NCBI GenBank assembly: GCA_027575765.1
Contig: JANBPT010000504.1
Coordinates: forward strand, 1 to 33,221
Reading direction: 5' to 3'
Source: Tieghemiomyces parasiticus
Lineage: Eukaryota; Kickxellomycota; Dimargaritomycetes; Dimargaritales; Dimargaritaceae
Length of the DNA stretch: 33,221 nucleotides
A program made the translations under genes and the position numbers. The notes beneath the pieces were generated by a model. That model saw nothing but the letters and a program-made list of their open reading frames with translations, made no database searches and was not told the origin of the DNA. Each line of letters opens with the position of its first letter. Within the stretch, counting starts at the first letter, position 1. Below are positions 18,819 through 30,891 of this stretch, in pieces.

Positions 18819-21800
18819 GGTTCAAGCTGGGGTGCGGGCTGAGAACCGAGCGAGGGACGAGTCAGATGGGATAGAGATCAGTTCAGGACCTAGAAGCTCA
18901 GGTCGATGGGCGTGCAGGGACCGCGGATCAAGTCACTATGAAATATGTATATATATATACGTATGTATGTAAAAATTGATCGGAGGATAAAAACCGGAGG
19001 AGGTGCAGAACGTAAGGGATAGGGGGGGGTAATCAGAGTTTAACCTAGGGTGTGGCAGGCGGGCGTGGTTAAAGGGGGGGAGGTGGCACCAAGGTAATGA
19101 AATCCTGGTCGTCCGGTCAGGAGGCGGAGAGACGGGAGCAGGGATGAAGGATATTGAAGGGACGGAGTGGGCGGTTTAAATAGCTGCGAGGCTCATATGC
19201 GAGGTGGCAGGTGGCGGTGGTGGAAAGGAGAGGAGATGGAGGGAGGTGAATGGAGACGGTGGCCGCAAAGTAAAAAAAAAGTAATGGGATGGCACAGGGT
19301 CGGAGGGGAAGTTGCGGGTGATGGTTCTGCTGTAGATTAGAGTAGACGTGGCACGACGGAGGCTAGCTCCTCCCTCTCTCATCGATAACTATTGTTTTTG
19401 GCTAGCGGTCCACAAGCCAGTTCAGCATCGCCGCCCGAAGACCCTGCGAGCTTCAAGATCCAGTCTAGGAGCCAATGTATAATACGGTGGCTTTATCGTC
19501 CCTACACGGAGACCAGGGGAGAGACCAAGGCCAAACAAGCCAGCAGGGTTCAGAAGCAACGAATGGGAGGGGCGAAGGTCACCGCTCATTGGCCCATAGA
19601 GACCCTGCCCATACTGGCTTCGTCCCAAAAGTGAACGGTTATGACCGTGCGGGCGAGATTCGAGGCTGATACCGTATCCCAAAGGAGGCGTCAAGCCGGA
19701 GGGCCGGCCAGCACATGTGACACGGCGGCCTGCCAATGGCACACGGCCGATTAGGGGAGTGGGTCGTAGAGGGTGGCCTCAAGTACGGAGGGCGGAACAG
19801 GGCCGATGGAAGCCTGGTGGGGGTGCGGAAAGTCGTGCCAGGCCGTCGCCCGGGCAATAGACCACTCGATGGGCTGATGAAGCTGGTCCAATGGATCACA
19901 CCGTCAAAGTCGGATCAGATGGACCCGCATCCAATAGAGCCTGTGGTGTTTGGCGACGAGCCAAAGGGTAACCAGGGGCGGGGCGGCCAGGATTGGCGGG
20001 GGTGTAGTTCCGTAAAAAACACGTCCATGCGCACGCGCGTGTGGCGGCGGGGGTGAGGGGAACCCAGGGAGTACGCTGGTGGTAGGGTAGTGCTGAGATG
20101 CGGTCGACGTTCACATGGCCAGCGGCATTAGCCGGCCTACCTAATATGGTAGGATAACGAGTGGAGGGCGACCGTGAGCGAATGAAAACACAGCCTCCTA
20201 GGATATGAGTGGCTGTCGGATCTAGCAGCCACTCCGCACGTCGCTGTCGACCCGTACCAGGCGGAAGGGCTGACTCCCCCCCCGGTATCCGATGGACAGG
20301 GGTCGGTGGCGGACTTTGGGCTGCAGCCTCGGCGCGGCCACACGCCGACGACCTCCATTGTTTGGCACCCCATGCTGCCCCTCCTGAAAGCACAAGCATG
20401 TCCGCCCAGGGTTTCCCAGCGAGCCATAGCCTGCCGCACGCTACTTTTCCCCGCACGGGGTGGGTCGGGCCTCTAAAATATCGCACCAGCTCAACCGTGC
20501 CCCTAGCCTCGTATTGTTGATGCTACCTGCATGGTCGGTAGTCACCTGGCCGCATTACCCGAGCTTGGCCGGTCGTCCTCTGGGCAGTGTAGCCGATCAT
20601 CTGACACATTCTTACTTTAAACCCCACTTTACTCTTTCCACCACTTCAGCTCCCCAGCTCATCATGAATAGTGCCTACCGTCTGGCCCGAGCTCGAAGCT
20701 GATCAACCATGCAGTACGCTGCTATTGGATCGCCCCCGGTCAAGTACAGTGGATTGACTCGCCGACGCCAGTCACTGTGAGAAACTGGGTGGGCGTCCAC
20801 CCAGTCTTCTGCTTCTCTCAGCAGCCATAAAGAGTAGGAAGGTCGCGTTGACGTACTGAAGTCGTTCGAACGTAGCGACGACATGCGGCCTAAATGCGGC
20901 GGCAGTCCATCCGGTGTCATGCGGACCAGTTTTCTGTCTGGGGTGTGGACGCTATCTAAATCTCCGACTTACCTCGTGGCTCCATGGATCCTGTTTTCCA
21001 GACGCGCTGTTTATCCATTCTCACCATCGGCGGAATACCCCTGTGCACTGTGGGATGCCAAGGGCCTCCAATGAGGATACTGGTGGGTCCATTGCCACCT
21101 TACCCAATCCTTTACCCATCGCCTTAAAACTGCACCCCGGCCCCGCGTCCCACGATCACCGCGGAGAGTAGAGGTGGCTGGGAGTATCGCATTGGGGATA
21201 TGGGTCGCCCGACCTTCCATTGCTTAGCGGTAGGGTAATGATCGTCCGTTATTGCTTCGGGGTTGGCGCTGCGCGTAGATCGCCCGCCCAGAAAACTCCC
21301 GCGACCCTTAAGGCAGAGCAGGCGGGGGAGGACCCTGTCATTTCAAGCCGGATACCACCCGTATTAACTGCCTCCCTGTGACGCTGTGGGTAAAGGCTGT
21401 CGGCGGGTCCAGTGGAAAGATTTGGCTAGATGCAAGCCCACTGGTGGATAGGGCACTGTGCCAATGGGGAGGGCCGCGTAGTGTGGGAGAGGTCTAGGTG
21501 ATGACCGTAGGGGATTGGTAGGTAGACGCGAGCTGGGCTTCCAATTAGTTAGTTATCACATTGCCAAATAGTGCGGCGAATGAGTTGAGGTTAGGTCCGC
21601 TGGTCGTTTCGCGCCCCTAAATATCCTTCACTCAAAGGGGGCTAAACTGTCTACTTGGCCACTTGTTTCCGTACAAGCTCATTCACTTCACCCCGCAATT
21701 GTATATACAATCGCTTGTCACTGCCAATTCATTACCAACTTGGTCGACCTGGCCAGGGAGCCAGGGGAGGACCACACCACCAACACCATTGGCCCGGTGG

Positions 21801-22943
21801 AGCTGATCCGACCCACACTGGCTGACGAGGACGAACAGCCAGGGGTAAGACGCAGCGATTAAACCATTATTGACTGCACAGCCTCAATGGAAACTATTAG
21901 GTAGAGCCGTGGCCCACCATAGAAAGTGATTGTAAAGGATTTCTGGTTTTATGCAGCCAGGGGCGTCAGCTCCTACCTACCCTCTCTCCGCCGTTTGGGA
22001 GAGGTAGCCGCAATGCCACGATTGCCCCACTGGCATTAAAGGTTACGTTATAATACGTGTTGTGCATAGGGGGCTAGCACATGAGAGCCATTCGGAGTCC
22101 CTGTGTAGACCTAGAAAAATGTTTGGTGGGCGTATCCTGGGCTTATGGTTGTTCTACTTGGCTGGGGCCCGCATCTCCGTTAGGTTAGCCCGCAAATATG
22201 GTGGGATGAGATAAGTGGTACCAGAAAAAAAAGGTGCGCATAGTATGCTTCGGTCTTCACGACGCTGTACCTCCGATTGGAGTAGCGATGGCGACATTCC
22301 TGACCACTCTATCCCAGCGAGGCTCGCTCCAGCCAGGATCTACCACGAAACAATATAGTCATCCATAGAATAGTCGAGTAGACATCTGAACAGGGATAGC
22401 GCTCCTGACGGCTGCAGTCAACTAATTGGTGGTCACTATCACACCAATATTAATTCACATCAAGGGTGTACCATGAACCTCCTCGGCGAATCATCTGGTA
22501 CGTGGATGGTACTACCATTGGAGACCGCGGGTGTTACCCTTGGTGGCGGTGAGGTCTCTACATGAGTAACTTATCGGTCACGCATTCTTTCAGCAGCGAT
22601 CCAGGGCCCATATGCCCAAGGCTTGACGATGGCGGCGTGATAACCCTCCACTGCCACGCTATTCAGCGCTGACACGCCTAACCTGTCTTATGACGGTGAT
22701 AGGTTCTTACATCAAGTACACCCTCGCCTTGACAGTAAGGTCGGTATCCGTAGCTCGCGACTTTTTTTGGGGGGGGAGGGGGTTTAATACTACACACCTA
22801 ACCTGTCCTATAATCAGGGTATCATTAGCGAGTTTCGTCATGGGAGACGAATGGGCACCAATCTTCAATTTAATGGCTTAGTAGTGAAATGCCCGCTGCC
22901 AAGAAGTCGGTAGGTGGCGTATTAACCGCCGGGTGGCGGTTAC
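18819..22943. other. 4.1-kb spacer: permease promoter, then mostly no supported gene
   Basis: 18819-19390 is the upstream region of the minus-strand permease: on that strand it is C/T-rich, with a TA-rich tract at 18946-18962. From 19.4 to 20.5 kb the DNA is G/C-rich and open in several frames on both strands, including a 196-codon minus frame (19896-20486). It has no ATG at its beginning, no motif and weak codon bias. A CT-rich leader ending in ATGAATAGTGCC at 20664 opens only 12 codons. An exon-like fragment lies at about 21700-21844. I see nothing else supportable. Confidence 0.5.
21697..21844 (+). pseudogene. orphan exon-like fragment
   Basis: From about 21733 to 21844 one plus-strand frame (ITNLVDLAREPGEDHTTN..., ending DEDEQPG) has third positions that are about 80% G/C, clearly above its second positions, the pattern of the real exons here. 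It ends at a plausible donor, GGG|GTAAGACG at 21845. No start codon or clear acceptor is visible on the left, though the frame is open back to before 21697. CAGCCAGGGG recurs at 21836-21845 and 21954-21963, the second just after a TTTTATG pyrimidine tract. I cannot find enough partner exons for a gene and recognise no family. It may be a relic or one exon of a gene I could not assemble. Confidence 0.33.
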
Positions 22944-25900
22944 TCACAGACCATCGCTTTCGATGAGGTCAATAACCGTCTGGATGACCGGATGGTTCGA
23001 TATGTCCAGGGCGGGATCATCCAGCTTTGCCTGTAAGAGTTGGTCAACCAGTTTTCTGAGAGAGTGGTAGAGAAAAACAAAACAAAATAGGGGCATGTAA
23101 GTACTAGTTAGCAAAGCGATTCAGTACAGATGGTATGTTACCCGGTTAGGCCATGGCCCATTTCAATCTTGCGTTTGGTGGATATTTAGAATCAGGTGTC
23201 CAGCATGCGTGTAAATAGGGCTATCATGACCAGCCAGTTATCTGAGAGCGGCATCACATTGCGGGTGGAATGGTGTCATATCCATACTTTCCCTCACAGC
23301 TTTAAGGTATCTGTGTGAAATTCTCAGGATTCTTGGACAGAACAGGCCGATACCCCGAGCACGACCGGGCATGTAATCCCGTTAGCCAAGCTGTGACACC
23401 AACTTACCGCAAGTAATTGACTAGGACTACCGCCATTCGAATGTAGTATCACATTGTGTTGGAAAATAAAAATAGCACACGGCGTAAGGTGTTAGTGGGA
23501 GACGGTGATGTCATGAGATAATTAACCCTATTATGGATGCCTCATAGCATGGCCCGTATAATAAAGCAACAGCCTGCAGCACGGTTTGGCCGTCATAAAA
23601 GTTGGAAGCGTGACTGCCCAAGCTTATCCCAGTCCGGCAATTATCGGCCGAGCTGGGACCATGCGTCATGGTAGTTTAGGAGCGGCGGAGGGGGGAGGGG
23701 CTGTGCGATTGACTTACCTCCAACGCGCGGCCAGGCGCGCACCTGGATCCATGGGCCGACCTTGAGCAACTTATTCTGGTGGTCGACCTCAATGGTACCA
23801 CCAAAGAAGAGTAGGGCGTACAGGCTAGCCACCGTTACGTCTCGTAGGTACACTTTCGATGTGACCGTCTTGCGGAAGTAAGCCACAAACTGGGATGGTA
23901 GACGATTGACGTGAAAGGCGACTGAGGTCGGATGGACGAAGGCATGGGCTGTGTATGGTAAATGGTGTCGAGATAGAGCGTGTGTGTGTGTGTGTGTGTG
24001 TGGATGAGAGAGAGAGACAGGTGCGAGGGGACGAAACGCAACGCCACATAAGAAGTTACACAACAGCGACATCATTACAGCCAAGCCCCAAAGGTCGGGT
24101 AATTATCTCCGAGTCAGGGAGTGCTGGGAACCAGCATGGAGACGATGTGTGTAGCGGCGGATCAAGCTTACTTACCACCATTATCGAGAAAATACCGCAA
24201 TTGCTTGGCCTCGGCCTCGACTTGGATAGCCCCACTCATATTCTGCTCATATTTCTTATCGGGCAGCCGTACGTGAGCGACATTCGGGTAGAGACCGGCC
24301 AAGATGATGGCTTTGACAACGGTTTCGTTCTCGGCGTGGGTATTCAGGGCCGGGTCGGTCATCGTATTTGAGGCCAGTCCTGCTGGCACGAACCCGATAG
24401 TTTTCAGGGCCTCGAATAGGGTCGACTTGAATTGGCGGATTTCCCGTAGGGTAGAGTAGGCCAAGAAGTGGTCTCGACAGTACGCCCGACCGCTACCACC
24501 ATGGTGGTGGTGTTTCTCCCAAGCGGCCACCAGGGCGGCATCCGTCACAAGATCACTCTGCCCCCGTGCGCGAGCCTGACGATACTGGTCGAGCGCGGCG
24601 CGACCTTCTGGCCCGGGTACCTTCGGGACTAAGGGGCTGCCCACCGACAGCAAAGCGGCGATGGTGAGCGCCGGTTCGACGCACCGGAAGAGGGCGGCAA
24701 ACACCAGTAGTTTAGCGACCCGGAGGTCGGTTGGTACGGCGGCGACATGCTGACCAAGGATGGTCAGGGTGCCCGACCGGGGATCCACGAGGGACATTTC
24801 GTGCAGGAGATCGAGAGCCGTCTCCACCGCTTCGGTAGGGGGCGGGTCCAGCGCACGGTTGAGGAATCCCCGGACGTCGGTCCGACCCAACGCTTTGATT
24901 TGCAGGCACAGCTGTTCGAGGGAAGTGCGTAGTAATTCGGGGCGCGGATGAGCCGCCATGTGGATCGTTTCGCTGTGGCGCGTAAATAGTTTGAAGCAGA
25001 TGCCGGGACGGGTCCGGCCGGCGCGGCCCTGTCGTTGGCGACAAGCGGCCCGGGAGGCCCAGGTCTCGACCAGACGGGTCATCCCCGTGGTGGCGTCGTA
25101 CTGAGTCTCTTTGACTCGCCCCGTGTCAATCACGTAGACCACGTCGTCGATGGTGATACTTGTCTCGGCAACGTTGGTAGCCACTACCACCTTGCGTCGC
25201 GCGTGCGGGCCCGTACCGGAGGGTCGGAACACCCGGGCCTGTTCGGCCGGCGTGAGGTTGGCGTGTAGCGGATAGATGTCTAGGGTCTGCGCCGCGCCGG
25301 GTAAAGCCTGGAGGGCATCGATACAGGCCGCGATTTCGCCCACACCAGCTTGGAAGATGAGCACAGCCTCGTCCTTGCGGGTTTCGGCGGCCTGGGTGTC
25401 GATGTAACGGACGAGGTTGGCAATCCAGTCGTAGTCAATGTAGCCACCCTGGTTCTGCTGATCGAGCTGATGTAGGGCGAGGGCGCCGGCCTGGCCGAGA
25501 CCTTGAGAAGTATAGGGCTGCACGGCCTCACGGTCGGCCTCAGACAGCATGCGCCCGCGGGGGCCACGGTAGTCCGAGGGCGGCGGCGGCGGTGGGACAT
25601 CCGAAGCCCGACATGGTTTAATCTCAGCGGTTGTTGCTGTACCGAGCCACGGGCTCGCAGCTAAGGCCTGCGCAGGGGCGTAGGCCGAATCCCGCATAAT
25701 GTCTTCCGGATAGACCTGGCTGACCGGGTGGGCAAACCCAGGGATATCGAGGACGGCATGGGTTCCAAAGTACCGCTGGAACCGGTCGGCATCCAACGTG
25801 GCGCTCATGAGTACGACGCGTAGGTCGGGTCGGCGGCGGATAAGGTCCTTCAGGATAATGAGCAAGAAATCGCTATCCACGGACCGTTCGTGTACCTCGT

Positions 25901-28445
25901 CGACCACGACACAACCCACAGTGGTGAGGTCCTGGTCGTTGAGAAGCATCCGCAGGAGTACGCCGGTGGTACAGAACTGCAGGCAGGTGTCCGGGCGACC
26001 AACCGACTGTCCCCGGACAGCGTAGCCGACCGTAAGTCCGAGTTTCTCGCAGCGTTCCTGGGCCACACGCTGGGCCACGCCGACGGCACTGATTCGTCGC
26101 GGCTGGGTACAGATGATGCGGCCCCTCAGCCAGGTGGGGGGCGATGCCGCACGTGCGGCGCCCGTCTTTCCGCCGGACTGGCTGTGGCGCTGCAGCCCAT
26201 GGTCGAGGATGAACTGTGGAATCTGGGTGGTCTTTCCGCACCCCGTGGCGCCATTCACAATGACTACCTGGTGCTGAGCCAGGGCGTCGAGGACCTGTTT
26301 GCGGAAACTGAAGGAGGGCAGTTTCTCGCGCCGGCGGAGCAGGTCCTGGTACTCGCGCGTCGTCTGAGCTGTATGGTGGGCCTGAGCGGCCCGGGCCCAA
26401 GCCGGCGCTACGGTTCGTGCGGGTTTCGCCGAGGCTGGGCGAGAAGCGGTGGACGGTGTAGGGCCGGCGGACGACTCGGCTGGTGGGAAGTCCGGACGGA
26501 TAAGAGTGGTCGACACGGCCGCGTCTGATGCGGAAGAGTCCAGACTCAGGCTGGATAGAATACTGGTCAAGGTCGGTAAATCCTCCAGCCACTTCTTGAA
26601 GGCCTCCCGCGTGTGCTCCAGAACGGAAAATACCATCGGGTCCCCGCTGAACTCCCGGCGGGCCACCTCGTTTATCTGCCGGGTCAAGTGGAGCCGAGCA
26701 AAGGCCGGGTAGTCTGCACCGAGGAACACGAATGCTGGGGCCTGTTGTGGGTAATCCAGCGTGGCGGGGAAGTGCACTTCAATCGTAGACGATACAGACG
26801 AGGATTGGACGGGGTCCCGTTTTGCGGAGGTCGGTGGTTTTTGGGCGAATTGGTCGGACCCCGCGGGCAGGGGCGTTGTCTCCAGTTCGACAGAGAAGGT
26901 TCGGGTAGACAAGCGCTTGAACTGGTCGCCGTAGATCGAAGCCAGGGCCTCGGTCTCCTCCTCGATCATTTCCTGCACCCCGGTATGAGCCCCTTCATCG
27001 CCCGGTAACGATGCCGGCAAGGCAAGGTTTCCAGCGGTCTGACCCACGAGCTGACTGACAAGGCGATAGGCGGTGGCCGCCACTTCGCCACCGGTGGCCG
27101 ACCAGGCATCGGTGACCAGAGAGCGCGGGAATCCGGCCTTCACCAATCGGTCCACGGCGTACTTGTCACCGAGCGTGTCCCCCGTGTGGCGGTGCAGGGT
27201 GACCTCCGGGCGGTAGGCGTTGCTCAGGAATTTGGCCGGTAAGTCATCTTCGGGCACGTGCAAACAGAGCCAATCTAGGGCGGCCTGCGGGGTCGCGACG
27301 GCCAGTAGGGCCTCGCGGACGTGATCTTCGCGGAACCCGGCCCGTGTGAGGTCGCGGATGGCGGTATTACGGTCTTTGGCCGGAGGGGTTGTTTCGTTCT
27401 GCATGGTGATCAAAAGAGAAAAAGAAAAGGTATACACAAGGCGGCAATGTCCATAACTAACCATCAGAGACTAGTCTACGTCAATAAAACCTAGAATCGG
27501 AGATTCACTACAACGCGGGAACGGAAGTGCTACCCCTTCTTAACTTACCTTATCTTCCAGGGCAGCTCCATACTCGCGGATAATCCGGTCGAGCCGCTCG
27601 CGCCAGTCGGCGCTCATATCAGCCACGGGCCACTTGGTCGACGTCGACAGCTCCTCGACTTTCGGCTGGGCCTTGGCCAGCGCAACAGCGGCCTGACGTT
27701 TCCGCTTGGCCGCCACCTCCTGATCATACCGATTCTGGGCCGTAAACGGCTCGGCCTCGTACTGCCACGCAGCAGCCTCCCCGCGCTCCTTGCGTAGGGC
27801 GTCCAGCCCGTGCCAATAGTCGCGGTACTCCGGAGGCAGCACACGGTAGAGCGGGGCGGTAGTGCTCAGCCGATGGAGTGCGTACGTGGCCCCGAGGTGC
27901 CGGGCCAGGTTGGCCGCTTCGCACCACCCATTATCGGCGCCGTCATCTTTAGGTGACCATCGTAGCCGTAGAGGCTGTCCGGACTTCTTGTCCGGCCGCG
28001 ACAGAGTGATTTGGCATTGGAAGCCGCGCGCCGACCGCTTCATGTCGTAGACTGGTTGGTCCCACCCCCGTTTGCGGCAGAGTTCGTTGAGAAGCGTCAC
28101 AGGCGTCTTGCCTGTCCACCCTTCGAAAAGCCTTTTCTTCTCGGGCTCACCGGTCGCCTCGGCACTCGGAGGGGCATACTTACTACCCTTGCTTTTGGCC
28201 GGGGCGGAGGTCTCGGCGGTCTTGTCCTTCTTTTTCCCTTTGACAGGCTCGGGCGCCACCGGCGCTGCTATAGGAGGGTAGCGGTGGCGGGGAGCGTGAG
28301 ACAGAGGGTGCATCCAGTTGGGCTGGCATAAGTTATTGACTTTTTCTACCAGGGCAGTGAAGTGCCCGCTGCCACGTGAACGAGAGCTGACCCTGTATAC
28401 TTGAAACCAACGATAACACCTACCTTTCTTACTGGTTTTGCCCAT
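22944..28445 (-). CDS. DEAH/RHA-type RNA helicase, DHX57/YLR419W-like, 1441 aa, six exons
   Basis: Exons on the minus strand: 28424-28445, 27549-28267, 24176-27398, 23718-23948, 23408-23426 (19 nt) and 22944-23055. All junctions are GT-AG and all phases match (1, 0, 1, 1, 2). Domain order: basic tail 1-55; dsRNA-binding-like domain about 61-141 (TPVTLLNELCRKRGW to GATYALHRL); UBA-like helices about 256-300; RWD domain about 393-520; helicase core with GATGCGKT (630-637), DEVH (747-750), SAT (779-781), ATNVAETSITIDD (987-999) and QRQGRAGR (1035-1042); winged-helix/ratchet region; OB fold about 1300-1400. The family unwinds or remodels RNA, often near ribosomes. ATGCAG at 27399-27404 is an intron acceptor, not a start. 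Exon 5 supplies VLVNYL after PRVG, as the family needs. Length is close to yeast YLR419W. The very short first exon is the least certain part. Confidence 0.92.
23980..24001. repeat. (GT)11 microsatellite in a helicase intron
   Basis: Eleven GT units (CA on the coding strand), followed by a GA-rich tract, lie in the 227-nt intron 23949-24175, about 30 nt from its 3' acceptor. On the transcript this forms a CA-repeat and CU-rich stretch near the splice site. Confidence 0.95.
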
Positions 28446-28996
28446 GGCAATGGGTCGGATTAGCAACTATCTACCTAGGCACTGGCGCGGTCTAATCGAG
28501 GGTTAAACCGCTCGGTGGGCCTACAAAGTCGGAAGGTAATGGGAGGGTAGAGCGCCAGACACTAGGTACAACTCGGATTGGCCAAGGTCAAAGCGTAGCA
28601 AGCTGGCAGCTACGCGATCGGTAAGTAGCACGCGAGCAAGATAGAATCGGCCGAACCAAAAAATCCTCACATCGGATTCTTGGGTGGCGAGCGCGCGCTG
28701 GGGTATTAAATCTCGACCCAAAAAGGGGTGAGCTTACCTGGAACCCATCGCCATTCGCCCACCCGACGTTATTCGTGGAATCCAACGTGCCCATCCAAAG
28801 GGTTATGGCGCTTGCTCCGACTAATTTACCAACCCGCGCTTCCTGAATTTTCCACACCATCCGCATTGTTCACTTTCCTCCCCTGGTCCCCTGTACATTA
28901 CCACGCCGGTGCCCTCAACAGCTCAACGTCTCCTAGGCCTAGCGATTCGCACGCGCCTGGCATACCTTCACCGCCAATTAACCATAACCGTACATC
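28446..28996. promoter_or_regulatory. divergent promoter region between the helicase gene and RPB4
   Basis: The 551 bp separate the minus-strand helicase start (28445) from the plus-strand RPB4 start (28997), so both promoters must lie here or the genes share one. The RPB4 side is C/T-rich from about 28840. A minus-strand donor-like CAG|GTAAGC near 28737 could belong to a 5' UTR intron of the helicase gene. No clear TATA box is visible. Confidence 0.6.
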
Positions 28997-29972
28997 ATGA
29001 AGGTCACCAATAAGAAGGTCCCCGTACTGCGTCGCGGCTATGTCCAGGAGGAGGACGCTGCTAAGCTCATCCTCGGCGACGGTAAGTTACTTCTAATGGC
29101 ACTGGTGCGGGTGAGCCCGTCAGGGTTCAGCCATAATCGGCTCCTAAGCACAGGACCGGCTACTCATAAGACACCTATATGCAATAGTGGGAAACTATGG
29201 ACTCACCCTGGCTTCAACATCAACTCGCCGGCCCGTTTTCCCCCTTAACATCACCTGTCACCATCCTCCACGTGCACCAGACTTCCAAGAGGAACAGTGT
29301 CTATTCATTTCCGAGGTCAAGATCCTCCTCGACGCCCAACGGGAGAGCAAGACGTCGGGTGATAAGAACGTGACGGGCGTGTATCAGAGCGCCTTTGATT
29401 ACGTGAACCAGTTTGCGCGGTTCAAGAACCAGGACACTGTGCGGGAAGTCCGACAGTAAGTTTATCGAGATGCTGGTGACAGATCTACTTGGTTACCGGC
29501 CGTCGGTATCGACAAGCCGGTCGCTTACACGCAGTACCGTATACACCGCTCACGCCCCTTGTGGTTCACTTTACCTCCCCCCTCCTTCACTAGGTTCCTG
29601 GCCGAGGAGAATCTCGAGTCGTTTGAGGTGGCCCAGCTGGCTAACCTTTGCTGCGAAGAGGCCGAGGAGGCAAAGGCCCTGATACCGAGGTAAGTCATTG
29701 GCTGAATATACGAACTTTCAGGTGATTGCTTGTGTACCCCTCAACACGGTGGGTTTTGGTTTATCGTCCAATTCGTGGCTTGGATTTTTTGATGGCTTTT
29801 TCTCCCAACCATCTTCCCTGCCTAAGCTTCAACATCGTGTATAACGGCCTCGTACTTGTCTCCCTCTCGCCAACTTAAACTTTGCCTTGTCAGCCTGGCG
29901 CTTAAGAAGGACGATGACTCCTTGCAATCTCTACTCAATGAGATGCTGACGCTCAAGAAATTCCAGACCTAA
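28997..29972 (+). CDS. RPB4: RNA polymerase II subunit RPB4, 144 aa, four exons
   Basis: Exons are 28997-29081, 29281-29455, 29594-29689 and 29894-29972, with introns of 199, 138 and 204 nt. All are GT-AG and phases 1, 2 and 2 match, giving 145 codons with the stop. RPB4 pairs with RPB7 to form the stalk of Pol II in the nucleus, which takes part in initiation, RNA exit and mRNA fate. The family pattern is clear: EEDAAKLILGDDF near the N-terminus, FISEVKILLDAQRE, then FARFKNQDTVREVRQF, and the signature LANLCCEEAEEAKALIPSL, ending in a short helix LLNEMLTLKKFQT. The length is close to human POLR2D and shorter than budding-yeast Rpb4, which has extra loops. The ATG lies at the end of a C/T-rich leader. 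It diverges from the helicase gene. Confidence 0.95.
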
Positions 29973-30891
29973 CTCTAAACACCAGTTTTACAGGGTGAAC
30001 CAGTATTCAATTAAAGGAACTTGGAAGGAGAGTCCAAATGTATATCCTAATTTTCTTTGCTGCCCTACAATTTTAATCAGTATTGCATGAGCCGTAATAC
30101 CGCTTGAACGCGTAACTAATTCGCATGCCTCTCACAGTGTCTAGGCCACCCTTTACAACGCCTATGGACAAAGACGTGTGTCACAATCCACAAGCTGTCA
30201 CCAAACGCATCCACCCGATAACGGCAGACATACGCACAGACAAATGACCACTTAAGTACGCATTGGGCGGTTTATTGAGGATAACCCAAGGGAGTAGACA
30301 CGGCGACCCCAACCAGTGGTCCCTACGCCCTGCAAATGGGCGGCAAAAATCGGTCAAGCAAGCGGGCACAGACTGAGGAAAAACAGGATTGAAAAAAAAG
30401 GAAATGGCCGAATGGAGGGGGAAGGGGGAGAGGTGATAAAAGGGATGGGTGTCAAGAGCAACGATAGAAAGGTGGAGGGAAACGAACCTATATGAAGCAA
30501 ATGAAGTGATGACTGGTAAAAAAGGGTACTTACGGGGGGGCAAGTGGTGAAGCAAGAGGCTATTGGGCTCGCACGGGCAGAGCTAGAATTAGGGTGGGTC
30601 ATTCCGGCGCCTACTTGCCAGTAGCGAGCAGCAAAGCTCACTCGTGTAAACCACTGCGCACCTTCGAGGCGTAGAGGCAGAGAAGGGGGATCAACAGCGG
30701 CACATTGTGGAGGACGGTAGGCCCTTGGTGGATATGGATGGAGGTAGTAAAAAAAGGGGGCAGACGGGTATACCGGATGAAAAGAGTAAAAGGCCGGGAC
30801 CCAACGGTAGGGTAAGGGCAAGGGGCAGACGTGTCAGTGCTGGAAAGGGGGGAAGACGGGACGGATTAGACAGGCGGAGGATAGTCATCGT
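29973..30891. other. convergent spacer between RPB4 and RHO1
   Basis: This 919-bp interval holds the 3' ends of two facing genes. AATTAAAGGAAC near 30009 may serve RPB4 as an AT-rich 3' signal. From about 30360 the plus strand is purine-rich, that is C/T-rich in the RHO1 sense. Open frames here (30181-30821, minus) are low-complexity Pro/Ser/Phe and look like by-products of that bias. No gene is supported. Confidence 0.6.

Noticed and set aside
19896..20486. 196-codon open frame on the minus strand with a 103-codon frame opposite it
   Set aside because: The DNA is G/C-rich, so stops are rare in several frames. The frame starts without ATG, shows weak codon bias, and has no recognisable motif.
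28521..28866. Minus-strand open frames upstream of the helicase start
   Set aside because: They lie in the divergent promoter, have no domain and do not join in frame to the helicase exon 1. At most they reflect a 5' UTR intron donor.
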